NCBI RefSeq assembly: GCF_016863615.1
Contig: NZ_BOPF01000021.1
Span: forward strand, 124,001 to 188,000
Reading direction: 5' to 3'
DNA from: Virgisporangium aliadipatigenens
GTDB lineage: Bacteria > Actinomycetota > Actinomycetes > Mycobacteriales > Micromonosporaceae
DNA: 64,000 nt
A program made the position numbers and the translations under genes. This document shows positions 51,996 to 59,424 of this stretch, in pieces (positions within the stretch are counted from its first letter, which is position 1; each line of letters opens with the position of its first letter). The notes beneath the pieces were generated by a model. The model saw only the letters and a list, made by a program, of their open reading frames with translations. It ran no database searches and was not told the origin of the DNA.

Positions 51996-52082
51996 ATGAT
52001 CGCTTGGATCAGGCGCGGGTGCCACGCCGTCGCGGTCGGGCTACGCGTGTCCAGCCGCACCTGGAGCCTGCAGGCGCTCTAG
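51996..52082 (+). CDS. Possible 28-residue peptide ORF with strong ribosome site
   Basis: An ATG at 51996 has GGGAGG at 51985-51990, five to six bases before it, which is a near-ideal ribosome site. The frame continues to TAG at 52080-52082. The product begins MIAWIRRGCHAVAV and ends with 'SSRTWSLQAL': Trp, Arg and one Cys. It lies in the gap between the divergent STAND regulator and the TetR gene and overlaps the 3' end of the TetR gene (52041-52082) on the other strand. No leader-peptide class matches. A coding role is unproven. Confidence 0.35.
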   Translation: MIAWIRRGCHAVAVGLRVSSRTWSLQAL

Positions 52083-52757
52083 CCAGCGGTCGAGCAGCGC
52101 GGTCTCGACGGGTTCGAGCGCCGCGGTCCCCGAGACGGCGAGCTGGGCGCGCAGGCGCAGCGCCGCGGTGCCCACCGGGTCGGCTTCGGCGTCGCCGGCC
52201 GGCTCGGTGAGCACCGCGGCGAACACGGCGTCCCGCATGCGATGCGAGAGGCCGGCGTCGGCGAAGAGTTCGGGCTGCGCGATGAGGCTCAACGCCAGGC
52301 CGACGTTGGCCGGCAGGATCAGCTGCGCGGCGACCTGCGGCGCGACGCGCAGCGCCCCGACGGCCGCGCAGCGCAGCAGGGTCGCCTCGAGCAGGTCCAT
52401 GATCTTCCGCCGGGCCTGCGCGTGCGACCTCGGCCGCGGCGCGAACATCAGCTGGTACAGCGCCGGATTCTCCCGCGCGAACGCCATGTGGTCGTCCCAG
52501 CCGGCACGCAGATCCGCGACCGGGTCCGCGGTCCTCGGCTGGGCGGCCTTCTGCTCGGCATAGCGGCGCAGCCCGTCGTCGGCCAACGCGTCCAGCAGTC
52601 CGTTCTTGTCGCCGAACAGCCGGTAGAGCACGGGCTGGGTGACGCCGACCGCCTCGCACACGGCCCGGGTGGCGATGTCGCGGTCCGGCGACGCCGCGAG
52701 CTGGCGTTCGGCGGCGGCGATCATCGCGGCCCGCACGTCGGGGCTGATGGTGGTCAT
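52041..52757 (-). CDS. TetR-family transcriptional regulator
   Basis: This protein of about 238 residues has a TetR HTH ('ATRAVCEAVGVTQPVLYRLF', 'GDKNGLLDALADDGLRRYAE') and a helical ligand domain. It is divergent from an SDR gene it probably represses. ATG at 52757 (MTTISPD) is chosen over one at 52781. Between the genes, the 12-mer TAGCGCCGCTAC (52782-52793) and a near copy TATCGCCGCTAC (52815-52826), 33 bp apart, are likely operators. Confidence 0.9.
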   Translation of the reverse strand: MTTISPDVRAAMIAAAERQLAASPDRDIATRAVCEAVGVTQPVLYRLFGDKNGLLDALADDGLRRYAEQKAAQPRTADPVADLRAGWDDHMAFARENPALYQLMFAPRPRSHAQARRKIMDLLEATLLRCAAVGALRVAPQVAAQLILPANVGLALSLIAQPELFADAGLSHRMRDAVFAAVLTEPAGDAEADPVGTAALRLRAQLAVSGTAALEPVETALLDRWLERLQAPGAAGHA

Positions 52758-52781
52758 GGAATCAATGATACGCGACACCAC

Positions 52782-52838
52782 TAGCGCCGCTACAGATCTG
52801 TGCTACGGTCGAACTATCGCCGCTACGAAATGGCGATA
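52782..52838. promoter_or_regulatory. Candidate TetR operator pair
   Basis: Direct copies TA(G/T)CGCCGCTAC at 52782-52793 and 52815-52826 differ at one base. The second overlaps an inverted repeat TATCGCC (52815-52821) / GGCGATA (52832-52838). This lies between the TetR gene and its divergent SDR neighbour, the usual place for auto- and target repression. Confidence 0.55.
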
Positions 52839-52865
52839 ACAACGATTCGATCCGGAGGTAGAACC

Positions 52866-53600
52866 ATGAGCGGGCAACGGGTAGCGATCGTCACGGGCGC
52901 CTCGCGGGGCATCGGCCGCGCGGTCGCCGTCAGACTTGCCGCGTCGGGCACCGCCGTCGTCGTCGGCTACGCCGGTAGGGCCGAGGCCGCCGCCCGGGTG
53001 GTCGACGAGATCACCGCGGCCGGCGGCACAGCGGTCGCGGCCCAGGCCGACGTCGGCGACGAGCACGCGGTCGCCGCGACGTTCGACCTCGCGGAGAAGA
53101 CCTACGGCGGCGTGGACGTGGTGGTCAACGCGGCCGGCCTGATGGTCCTCTCCCCGATCGCCGAACTGGACCTCGACGACCTCGACCGGATGTACCGCAC
53201 CAACATCCGCGGCACCTTCGTGGTGGCCCGCGAGGCCGCGCGCCGCCTGCGCGACGGCGGCTCCGTGGTCACCTTCTCCACCTCGGTCGTGGCCCTGCAG
53301 TTCCCCACGTACGCCGGCTACGTGGCCGGCAAGAGCGCGGTCGAGGGCATCACGATGATCCTCGCCCGGGAGCTGCGCGGCCGGCAGATCACCGTCAACG
53401 CCGTGGCGCCCGGCCCCACCGCCACCGACCTCTTCCTCGACGGCAAGGACGAGGCCACCATCGAACGCCTCGCCAAGCAGCCCCCGCTCGAACGCCTCGG
53501 CCAGCCGGACGACATCGCCGGCGTCGTCGACTTCCTGACCGGCCCCCAGGGCCACTGGGTCAACGGCCAGGTCATCCGCGCCAACGGCGGCATCGCCTGA
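52866..53600 (+). CDS. SDR-family oxidoreductase under probable TetR control
   Basis: This 244-residue classical SDR has 'IVTGASRGIGRAVAVRLA', 'VDVVVNAAGLMVL' (NAAG), catalytic Ser in 'SVVTFSTSVVAL' and 'YAGYVAGKSAVEG' (YxxxK), ending with 'NGQVIRANGGIA', which is typical of the 3-oxoacyl-ACP reductase-like group. Substrate is unknown. ATG follows GGAGG at 52853-52857. It would be expressed when TetR releases the operators. Confidence 0.9.
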   Translation: MSGQRVAIVTGASRGIGRAVAVRLAASGTAVVVGYAGRAEAAARVVDEITAAGGTAVAAQADVGDEHAVAATFDLAEKTYGGVDVVVNAAGLMVLSPIAELDLDDLDRMYRTNIRGTFVVAREAARRLRDGGSVVTFSTSVVALQFPTYAGYVAGKSAVEGITMILARELRGRQITVNAVAPGPTATDLFLDGKDEATIERLAKQPPLERLGQPDDIAGVVDFLTGPQGHWVNGQVIRANGGIA

Positions 53601-53608
53601 CGACGGCA

Positions 53609-53681
53609 CCGATCTTGCAGTTGTGGCGCGGACATAGCAGCACCCAATGAGGCACACCGGGCACCACAACTGCAAGATCGG
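53609..53681. repeat. 73-bp palindromic element with perfect 18-bp arms
   Basis: CCGATCTTGCAGTTGTGG (53609-53626) is the exact reverse complement of 53664-53681, with a 37-bp spacer. It sits just after the SDR gene and before a minus-strand gene, so it may serve as a two-way terminator. From memory, similar GATCTTGCAGTTGTGG palindromes recur in Micromonosporaceae genomes; if so, this is a REP/MITE-like element. Confidence 0.8.
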
Positions 53682-53693
53682 CGCAAGTGGGCT

Positions 53694-53790
53694 ACACGCG
53701 GACCTGGCAGCGGAGTGGTCGATCACGCGGAGCGGATCGACCCGGAGCGGTGCGGCGGGAGCGACGGTCGTGCCCCCGACGGACCGTCGC
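53694..53790 (+). repeat. Dispersed intergenic repeat, copy 3
   Basis: This segment reads ACGCGGACCTGGCAGCGGAG, then TGGTCGATC, GCGGAGCGGATCGACCCGG, AGCGGTGCGGCGGGAG and GACGGTCGTGCCCCCGACGG. It shares about 65 bases with copy 2 (26445-26533, opposite strand) and blocks with copy 1 (10800-10876). It begins 12 bp after the palindrome. Confidence 0.65.
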
Positions 53791-53815
53791 AATAAAGCTC
53801 ATCGCAGATATAAAA

Positions 53816-54385
53816 CTAGCCGGCGACCCGTTCCAGGCGGGCGGACATGTGCGACTGGAGCGGGTGGCCCATGGCCGCCATGTCGTAGGCGTACAGCAGG
53901 GCGCGATCGACGATCCCGTACAGCCGCTGCCCCGCCGCGACCTCCTTGGCCGTCGGCGAACGCAGCACCGCGTCGGTCGCCACTTCGACCTTGGTGCCCT
54001 CGACCTTCCCGTAGTACAGCTCCTGGATCCCGGTCGGGTGCGACAGCAGCAGCTCCACCTCGTCGGTCTCCCCGACCGGCCGCCACCAACCGACCTCGCG
54101 GCCGGCGGGGCGCACCGGCTTGTCGTCGTCGCCGAGGATCCAGGCCCGCGCCTCGTAGAAGAGGAACGGCCGCCCGTCGTGGCTGAACCGGATCTCCTGC
54201 GCGTAGGTGAAGTCCTCGATGTCGGGATAGCCGCCGCGGCCCCGGCCCCGCCACACCCCCACGAACGGCAGCAGCCCGAGCAGCCGGGGGTGCAGGTCGG
54301 GGCCGCTGCGCAGGTCGTGCGTCTCCTCGTACGGGTACGGATCGACGGGGGCCAGCCCCTCCCACGGGGCACGATCGATGCTCAC
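53816..54385 (-). CDS. Nitrobindin-like heme-binding beta-barrel protein
   Basis: This 189-residue protein has the nitrobindin/UPF0678 (Rv2717c-like) fold: 'LLPFVGVWRGRGRGGYPDIE' (GxWxGxGxGxYP), 'IRFSHDGRPFLFYEARAW' and a C-terminal His region 'MAAMGHPLQSHMSARLERV', which provides the proximal heme ligand. Such proteins bind ferric heme and can isomerise peroxynitrite. The GTG start overlaps a 34-residue membrane ORF stop by four bases. Confidence 0.86.
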   Translation of the reverse strand: MSIDRAPWEGLAPVDPYPYEETHDLRSGPDLHPRLLGLLPFVGVWRGRGRGGYPDIEDFTYAQEIRFSHDGRPFLFYEARAWILGDDDKPVRPAGREVGWWRPVGETDEVELLLSHPTGIQELYYGKVEGTKVEVATDAVLRSPTAKEVAAGQRLYGIVDRALLYAYDMAAMGHPLQSHMSARLERVAG

Positions 54386-54486
54386 CAGTTCCCTCTCGAC
54401 AGCCGGACGGCCAGGTAGACAAGGCCACCGGCCAGCGCCCCGAAGCCTGCGACGAGCAGGCCCACGAACCCGACCACGGTGACCAT
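54382..54486 (-). CDS. 34-residue single-pass membrane peptide coupled to nitrobindin
   Basis: A short frame from ATG 54486 to TGA at 54382 encodes one hydrophobic helix ('VGFVGLLVAGFGALAGGL') with a basic C-terminal tail ('RLSRGNW'). Its stop overlaps the GTG of the nitrobindin-like gene (GTGA), which supports translation. Function is unknown; it could tether or partner the heme protein. Confidence 0.55.
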   Translation of the reverse strand: MVTVVGFVGLLVAGFGALAGGLVYLAVRLSRGNW

Positions 54487-54510
54487 CACCGACGATCCTA
54501 TGCTGCGCCG

Positions 54511-54873
54511 ATGAGCCGTTCTCTGGTCGTCAAAGTTACCGCTGGTGCGGATGCGCCGGAACGCTGTGCGCAGGCGTTCACCGTCGCGGCGACGGCGGCC
54601 GCCTCGGGTGTGCCGGTGTCGCTCTGGCTGACCGGCGAATCGGCCTGGTTCGCGCTGCCGGGCCGGGCGGCGGAGTTCGACCTGCCGCACTCCGCGCCGC
54701 TGACGGACCTGCTCGCGAGCGTGTTGGCCGCCGGCACGGTGACGCTGTGCACACAGTGCGCGGCCCGGCGGGAGATCGGCCCCGCGGACGTGATCGACGG
54801 GGTGCGGATCGCCGGGGCGGCCGTGTTCGTCGAGGAGGCCATGGCCGAGGGCGCCCAGGCGCTCGTCTACTAG
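54511..54873 (+). CDS. DsrE-family protein
   Basis: This 120-residue protein has a DsrE-like sequence 'LVVKVTAGADAPERCAQAFT', 'GVPVSLWLTGESAWFAL' and 'VTLCTQCAARREIGPADVID' with two nearby Cys. The family is linked to sulfur transfer. It lies divergent from the nitrobindin operon and converges with the gene at 54870, near the sulfurtransferase operon. Confidence 0.85.
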   Translation: MSRSLVVKVTAGADAPERCAQAFTVAATAAASGVPVSLWLTGESAWFALPGRAAEFDLPHSAPLTDLLASVLAAGTVTLCTQCAARREIGPADVIDGVRIAGAAVFVEEAMAEGAQALVY

Positions 54874-55676
54874 GCGCAGCCGGTGCCGGCGGTGGCGACC
54901 ACCCGGTCGTCGCGCAGTCGCAGCGCGACGCCCGTGCCGCCGTCGCGGTAGGCGGCCACCTTCTCGCGCCCGATCACCTCGGTCGCCGCGTCGGGTCGAG
55001 CCCCGTCCAGCACCGTCGCCCCGCCGCCGGAGACCTCGACCGTCCAGGCCGTCCCCCCGTCCGGGCATTTCAGGTGGAACGCCTTACGCTCCGCCGGCAC
55101 GGCACCGACCCGCCCCACGGCGGCTTCCGCGGCGGTGCGCAGGGCGGCCGGCGCGTCGTCGACCGCGGGATCGCCCGGCACGTCGCCGCCCGGCACCCGG
55201 CAGCCCGTGTCGGCGCTGAACCGCAGTTCGCCGGCGCCGACCGTGGTGCCCGCGAGCTTCACGTAGAACCCGGCGTCGCCGTGCAGCGAGTGCAGGTCGC
55301 CGGCGTGGCGCACCCCGACGTCGTACGACCCGGGCAGCGCCTTGGCGATCCGCTCCACCAGTGCGCCCTCGGTGCCGGGCCGGGTGTAGAGCATCGCGAC
55401 GCGGCTGTACGACTCGCCGTCCCGATTGCCGGCCGCGCACCTGGCCCGAGTTCGACCGAAGCCGGTGACGCTCACGACGACCTCGTCGCCGGACGCGGCG
55501 GTGACCACGGCGGCGATCGCCCGGTCCACGACGGGCAGCGCCTGGACGATCGTGGTCTGCTCCCGGACGGTCGGCCGCCCGTGCTGCGCGGACCAGACGG
55601 CCAGCACGAGCAGCAGCACGGCCCACACCGCGACGGCGGAACCGAGCCACACGCGACGGGACGGGCGGCGGATCAC
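54870..55676 (-). CDS. Membrane-anchored extracellular protein of unknown function
   Basis: This protein of about 268 residues has one N-terminal membrane segment ('VWLGSAVAVWAVLLLVLAVW') and a Cys-containing outer domain ('FGRTRARCAAGNRDGESYSR', 'FSADTGCRVPGG', 'LKCPDGGTAW', 'GTGCA'). The spaced cysteines suggest disulphides. I recognise no family. It follows the DUF1416 gene on the same strand but after a strong terminator (55692-55723). Confidence 0.65.
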   Translation of the reverse strand: MIRRPSRRVWLGSAVAVWAVLLLVLAVWSAQHGRPTVREQTTIVQALPVVDRAIAAVVTAASGDEVVVSVTGFGRTRARCAAGNRDGESYSRVAMLYTRPGTEGALVERIAKALPGSYDVGVRHAGDLHSLHGDAGFYVKLAGTTVGAGELRFSADTGCRVPGGDVPGDPAVDDAPAALRTAAEAAVGRVGAVPAERKAFHLKCPDGGTAWTVEVSGGGATVLDGARPDAATEVIGREKVAAYRDGGTGVALRLRDDRVVATAGTGCA

Positions 55677-55691
55677 CGCGCCATGATGCCA

Positions 55692-55723
55692 GAGGCGGCC
55701 CTGGATCCCTCCAGGGCCGCCTC
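55692..55723 (-). terminator. Terminator after the sulfurtransferase-DUF1416 operon
   Basis: A 13-bp perfect stem, GAGGCGGCCCTGG / CCAGGGCCGCCTC, with a six-base loop, lies 14 bp beyond the DUF1416 stop on the minus strand. Confidence 0.85.
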
Positions 55724-55736
55724 CGTGGGAACGCTG

Positions 55737-56054
55737 TTACGCGACGGCGAGCGCCACCGTGTTGATGCCGCGGTCGGCCGCGACGGTGGTGCCGCCGTTG
55801 CCCTGCCGGGACAGCGCCCGCAGGGTCCAGGTGCCGGGTGCCGCGAAGAAGCGGAAGTGCCCGGCCGGCGAGGTGACGACCTCGGCCGTGAACTCGCCGG
55901 TGGCGTCGAGCAGCCGCACGTAGGCGCCGGCGACCGGAGCCTCGCCGGCCTGCACGACGCCGGTGATCACGGTCTCCTTCTCGACGTCCACACTCGCCGG
56001 CAGCGGTGCCGCCTGGTCGGGCGCGCCGCACCCGTCAACGTTGGTCGTGCTCAT
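55737..56054 (-). CDS. DUF1416 family protein
   Basis: This 105-residue protein begins with 'CGAPDQAAPLPASVDVEKET' and has a beta-sandwich-like body ('VAGAYVRLLDATGEFTAEVV', 'HFRFFAAPGTWTLRALS'), the DUF1416 signature. In mycobacteria (sseC) it follows the cysA2-type sulfurtransferase, as here with a 3-bp gap. It may help deliver or accept sulfur; the role is unproven. Confidence 0.9.
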   Translation of the reverse strand: MSTTNVDGCGAPDQAAPLPASVDVEKETVITGVVQAGEAPVAGAYVRLLDATGEFTAEVVTSPAGHFRFFAAPGTWTLRALSRQGNGGTTVAADRGINTVALAVA

Positions 56055-56057
56055 CTC

Positions 56058-56906
56058 TCAGGCCTCCCCGGGCTCGTCGCCGAGCGCCACCGGCACGCCG
56101 ACCAGCGAGCCGTACTCGGTCCAGGAACCGTCGTAGTTGCGGACGTTACGGTGTCCCAGAAGCTCCTTCAGGACGAACCACGAGTGCGAGGAACGCTCGC
56201 CGATCCGGCAGTAGGCGATGGTGTCCTTGCTCTCGTCGAGCCCGGCGTCGGCGTAGATCTTGCGCAGCTCGTCGTCGCTCTTGAACGTGCCGTCCTCGTT
56301 GGCGGTCTTGCTCCACGGCACCGACAGGGCGGTCGGGATGTGACCGGCGCGCTGCGCCTGCTCCTGCGGGAGGTGCGCCGGGGCGAGCAGCCGGCCGGCG
56401 TACTCGTCGGGCGAGCGCACGTCGATCAGGTTCTGCACGCCGATGGCCTTGACGGCGTCGTCGCGGAACGCCCGGATGCTGAGGTCCTGCGGCTGCGCGG
56501 TGTAGGTGGTGGCCGCCCGCTCCGGAACGTCCGTGTTGTAGGGCCGGTTGTCCAGCTCCCACTTCTTGCGGCCACCGTCGAGCAGCTTCACGTTGCGGTG
56601 CCCGTACAGCTTGAAGTACCAGTACGCGTAGGCGGCGAACCAGTTGTTGTTGCCGCCGTACAGGATGACCGTGTCGTCGTTGCCGATGCCCTTCTGGCTC
56701 AGCAGCGCCTCGAACTGCTCCTTGTTGACGAAGTCCCGACGGACGGCGTCCTGCAGTTCGGTCTTCCAGTTGATCTTGACTGCTCCGGGGATGTGTCCAC
56801 CGTCGTAGGCGGTCGTGTCCTCGTCCACCTCGACGAAGACGAGCCCGTCGGCGCCGATGTTCTTCTCGGCCCAATCGGCGGAGACCAAGACATCTTCGCG
56901 ACTCAT
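56058..56906 (-). CDS. Thiosulfate sulfurtransferase (rhodanese), CysA/SseA type
   Basis: This protein of about 282 residues has two rhodanese domains; the second carries the catalytic Cys233 ('TIAYCRIGERSSHSWFVLKE'). The first has 'VILYGGNNNWFAAYAYWYFK'. It moves sulfane sulfur from thiosulfate to an acceptor. ATG at 56906 follows AGGAAAGGA. It is first in an operon with DUF1416 and is preceded by a polycysteine leader peptide (57122-57196), so cysteine supply probably controls it. Confidence 0.94.
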   Translation of the reverse strand: MSREDVLVSADWAEKNIGADGLVFVEVDEDTTAYDGGHIPGAVKINWKTELQDAVRRDFVNKEQFEALLSQKGIGNDDTVILYGGNNNWFAAYAYWYFKLYGHRNVKLLDGGRKKWELDNRPYNTDVPERAATTYTAQPQDLSIRAFRDDAVKAIGVQNLIDVRSPDEYAGRLLAPAHLPQEQAQRAGHIPTALSVPWSKTANEDGTFKSDDELRKIYADAGLDESKDTIAYCRIGERSSHSWFVLKELLGHRNVRNYDGSWTEYGSLVGVPVALGDEPGEA

Positions 56907-57121
56907 CGTGCGGGTCCTTTCCTGTGTGGCCACTGGCGGGTTCGGGTCTTGAGGGCTCCCGCGACGGCTCGTGTCGCCGGCCGCACGCGTGGGAGCGCGT
57001 AAGCGGTGGGATGAGCGGCGACGGCGTCGATGCCGAAAGAATGGGCACGCTGACACGCCACCGGACGGGAGGCGGCGGTACCCGATCTGCTCACAAGGAG
57101 CGCGGGCGGCCTACCGCACCG

Positions 57122-57196
57122 TCAGGCGGCGCAACACAGGCAGGTGGCCACGCGACACAGGTCGATCGCGCGCCGTTTGGTGAGCAGCATGCTCAT
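57122..57196 (-). CDS. Polycysteine leader peptide (cysteine attenuation), leaderless
   Basis: A 24-residue frame from ATG 57196 to TGA at 57122 encodes 'MSMLLTKRRAIDLCR', then 'VATCLCCAA': Cys at 14, 19, 21 and 22, close to its end. A -10 hexamer TAGGCT ends eight bases before ATG, so the transcript probably starts at the ATG (leaderless). It precedes a sulfurtransferase-DUF1416 operon by 215 bp. In mycobacteria, leaderless polycysteine ORFs before sulfur operons (including one before the cysA2-type genes) are shown to act as cysteine-responsive attenuators. This is the same arrangement, so I infer the same function. No ribosome site precedes it. Confidence 0.8.
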   Translation of the reverse strand: MSMLLTKRRAIDLCRVATCLCCAA

Positions 57197-57204
57197 GGTG
57201 AGCG

Positions 57205-57210
57205 AGCCTA
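57205..57210 (-). promoter_or_regulatory. -10 element of the leaderless cysteine leader
   Basis: On the minus strand TAGGCT fits TANNNT. Its end is eight bases before the ATG at 57196, the spacing of leaderless actinobacterial transcripts. No clear -35 is seen. Confidence 0.65.
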
Positions 57211-57291
57211 GCACCGGCGGTGGTCGCTGACCCAGGGTCGCGAGACGCCGGTCACCCGTGAGTTTGGGACGGCGTTCCCACCAAATGGAAC

Positions 57292-58053
57292 TTACTGAAC
57301 AAGTGCGACGTCGGTGGCGGTGGCCGTCACCGTGACGCCCTGGGCCGAACTGGTCACGTTGTTGATCACCAGCTTGTACGGCATCTGCGGGGTCCGGATG
57401 GTCGCCTTGAGCTTGTCCTTGTTGGCGTCGAACACCGTCTTCGCCACCCCGGTCAGCTGCCCACCCTCGGTGGCCACGTCGGAGAGCGCCAGCAGCACCT
57501 TGCCGTCGGCGATGCTGATCGTGCCCTTGGCCGTCAGCACGGCCTTGTAGCCCTGGATGTCGATCGGCAGCTTCAGGTCGATCCGGTTGTCGACGACCGT
57601 GATCGTCAGCTTCGACAGGTCAATCGGCACCGGCAGCCCGGACAGCTGCACCAGCGACTTGACCGTCTCCCACGTCATGAACGCGTTGCCGGTGACCCGG
57701 TGGGCCGTGACCGGGCCGCGCCCGTTCATCAGGTCGCTGGTGGCCGCCTCGACGTCGTTGGCCACCACCGTCATGTTCTCCAGCTTGACGCCGTTGGTCT
57801 GCGGCTTGTTGGCCTTGATGGTGATCTCGTCGTAGTTGCCGCCGAGCACCTGGGTGAGGAAGGGGAAGCCGCCGATGGAGACGTCGGGCCGGCCCTCGAC
57901 CGTGCCGCCCTCGTTCTTGATGGTCGTCTCCGCCTGCTCGGCGATGCGGTCCTCGGCGATGCCCACGGCGACGCGGTCCGCGATCGCGACCAGCCCGAGG
58001 AGAAGCACCAGCAGCACCAGCAGACCGATGCCCACCTTGCGGCCACGACTCAT
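57292..58053 (-). CDS. DUF2993 family LmeA-like protein
   Basis: This 253-residue protein has an N-terminal membrane/signal helix ('VGIGLLVLLVLLLGLVAIAD') followed by the DUF2993 beta-rich body ('IKNEGGTVEGRPDVSIGGFP', 'NYDEITIKANKPQTNGVKLE'). LmeA (Rv0817c) is a DUF2993 protein needed for lipomannan elongation in mycobacteria, and sits between the sulfurtransferase operon and glnR, as here. The product here may have the same or another lipid-linked role. Confidence 0.8.
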   Translation of the reverse strand: MSRGRKVGIGLLVLLVLLLGLVAIADRVAVGIAEDRIAEQAETTIKNEGGTVEGRPDVSIGGFPFLTQVLGGNYDEITIKANKPQTNGVKLENMTVVANDVEAATSDLMNGRGPVTAHRVTGNAFMTWETVKSLVQLSGLPVPIDLSKLTITVVDNRIDLKLPIDIQGYKAVLTAKGTISIADGKVLLALSDVATEGGQLTGVAKTVFDANKDKLKATIRTPQMPYKLVINNVTSSAQGVTVTATATDVALVQ

Positions 58054-58109
58054 GACAGCCCCTCCCGAACGCCTCGTACGCCGCGTGTCTTATCCCCGAA
58101 GCTTCGGGT

Positions 58110-59150
58110 TTACAACCCTCGCGCCAGTACGGTGCTCGCCGCGTAGGCCACCGGCGCCGCGAGCGTGAACGCCGACAGCGGCCCGGCCATGTGCCTGACC
58201 AGCCACAACGCGGGTGCGATCCCGGCGAGCTGACGGCTCGATTCGGAGTAGTCGGCGGACAGGTCGACCATGAGCGCGATGACCGCCGCCGCCAGTCCGG
58301 CGATCGCGGTGGGCAGCGGCTCCAGCCCTTCGAGGAAGTAGCCGGCCGCACCGGCCGCGGCCGTGCCGAGCATCCCGCCGACCACGATCCCGAGGCCGCC
58401 GCGCGGCACCGTGGGCGCCACCCGGGGCACCGGCAGACCCGCGTCGAACAGGTGCGCGGCGACCAGCGCCACGCCGGCGCCGATCACGATCGCGTTGATC
58501 ACCTGGGTGCCGAGCGGCTCGCGCTTCAGCACCACCAGCGACGCGATGGAGACCACGCCCAGCACCAGCACCAGGCTCGACCCGAGCGACTCGGTCACCC
58601 GGACCCGCCCGGCCGGCCGGATCATCTGCCCCAGCACCCCGGCCACGAACCCGCCCGCGGTGACGTACACCAGCGGCCCGAGCGACGCCGGGTTGGCCGA
58701 CACGGCGACCAGGTCGGCACCGAGCGCCGCGAGGATCGCCACGACGGCCACGATGCGCGGGGCCGGCGGCTGGCTCGCGACGGTCCAGATCACCACGAAC
58801 GCCAACTGCACCGCGAACACCACGAACGCGTACGGCGCCGGGGCGAGCTGCGAGCCGACCACCATCGCCACGGTCAGCACGAACGACAGGCCGGCCATGG
58901 CGAGCGCCAGCAGCCGGCGCACCGGCACGGTGGGCAGCTCCCGGGAACGCGCCGCCGCGACCTCGTCGGAAAGCTCCGGGTCGTACTCCTCCGGCGGCAG
59001 CTCGTCGCGCAGGTCGACCGGCGCGGAACGCCCCCGGCGAGGCGCGGGCTCGTGTGGCTCCGGCCCCCGTCGCGGACCGCCGCGCCGCTCGGCCGGATCA
59101 CCTCCGAAGCGCGCCCAGTCGTCGTCGGCGTCGGTAGGGGTCGCGGGCAC
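58110..59150 (-). CDS. Polytopic membrane protein of unknown function
   Basis: This protein of about 346 residues has a charged N-terminal 70 residues (Pro/Arg/Glu-rich, probably cytoplasmic) followed by roughly nine or ten hydrophobic segments ('LALAMAGLSFVLTVAMVVGS', 'FVVFAVQLAFVVIWTVAS', 'FVAGVLGQMIRPAG' and others). I recognise no transporter motif. GTG at 59150 is preferred; GTG at 59171 is in frame. It is divergent from glnR across 274 bp. Confidence 0.7.
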   Translation of the reverse strand: MPATPTDADDDWARFGGDPAERRGGPRRGPEPHEPAPRRGRSAPVDLRDELPPEEYDPELSDEVAAARSRELPTVPVRRLLALAMAGLSFVLTVAMVVGSQLAPAPYAFVVFAVQLAFVVIWTVASQPPAPRIVAVVAILAALGADLVAVSANPASLGPLVYVTAGGFVAGVLGQMIRPAGRVRVTESLGSSLVLVLGVVSIASLVVLKREPLGTQVINAIVIGAGVALVAAHLFDAGLPVPRVAPTVPRGGLGIVVGGMLGTAAAGAAGYFLEGLEPLPTAIAGLAAAVIALMVDLSADYSESSRQLAGIAPALWLVRHMAGPLSAFTLAAPVAYAASTVLARGL

Positions 59151-59424
59151 GCCACGATGGTGCCAGAACACCGCCGCGAGAGCCCAATCACGGTGAACGG
59201 TACTTTCGCGGGGAACGCCGTTCCGGCAGGATCAACGCTGGTGATCGCCTACGTGGCGGGATTGGTACGAACATCCGAACCGGAATGGTCAGATGTCGCA
59301 CTATCCTCATCATGTGGATCCCGTGGCGGCCGCCAACGCTGGCGCCCCCACCCGTCAGTGAAGCCGGGTATCAGACCCGACCTCCGGTGCTCGCCCGGCG
59401 CCGGAGTGGGACCGGAGGTGACGT

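Noticed and set aside
59190-59420. Open frame upstream of glnR starting GTG near 59191
   Set aside because: It passes through the promoter region into a shifted frame of glnR and has no ribosome site or recognisable features.
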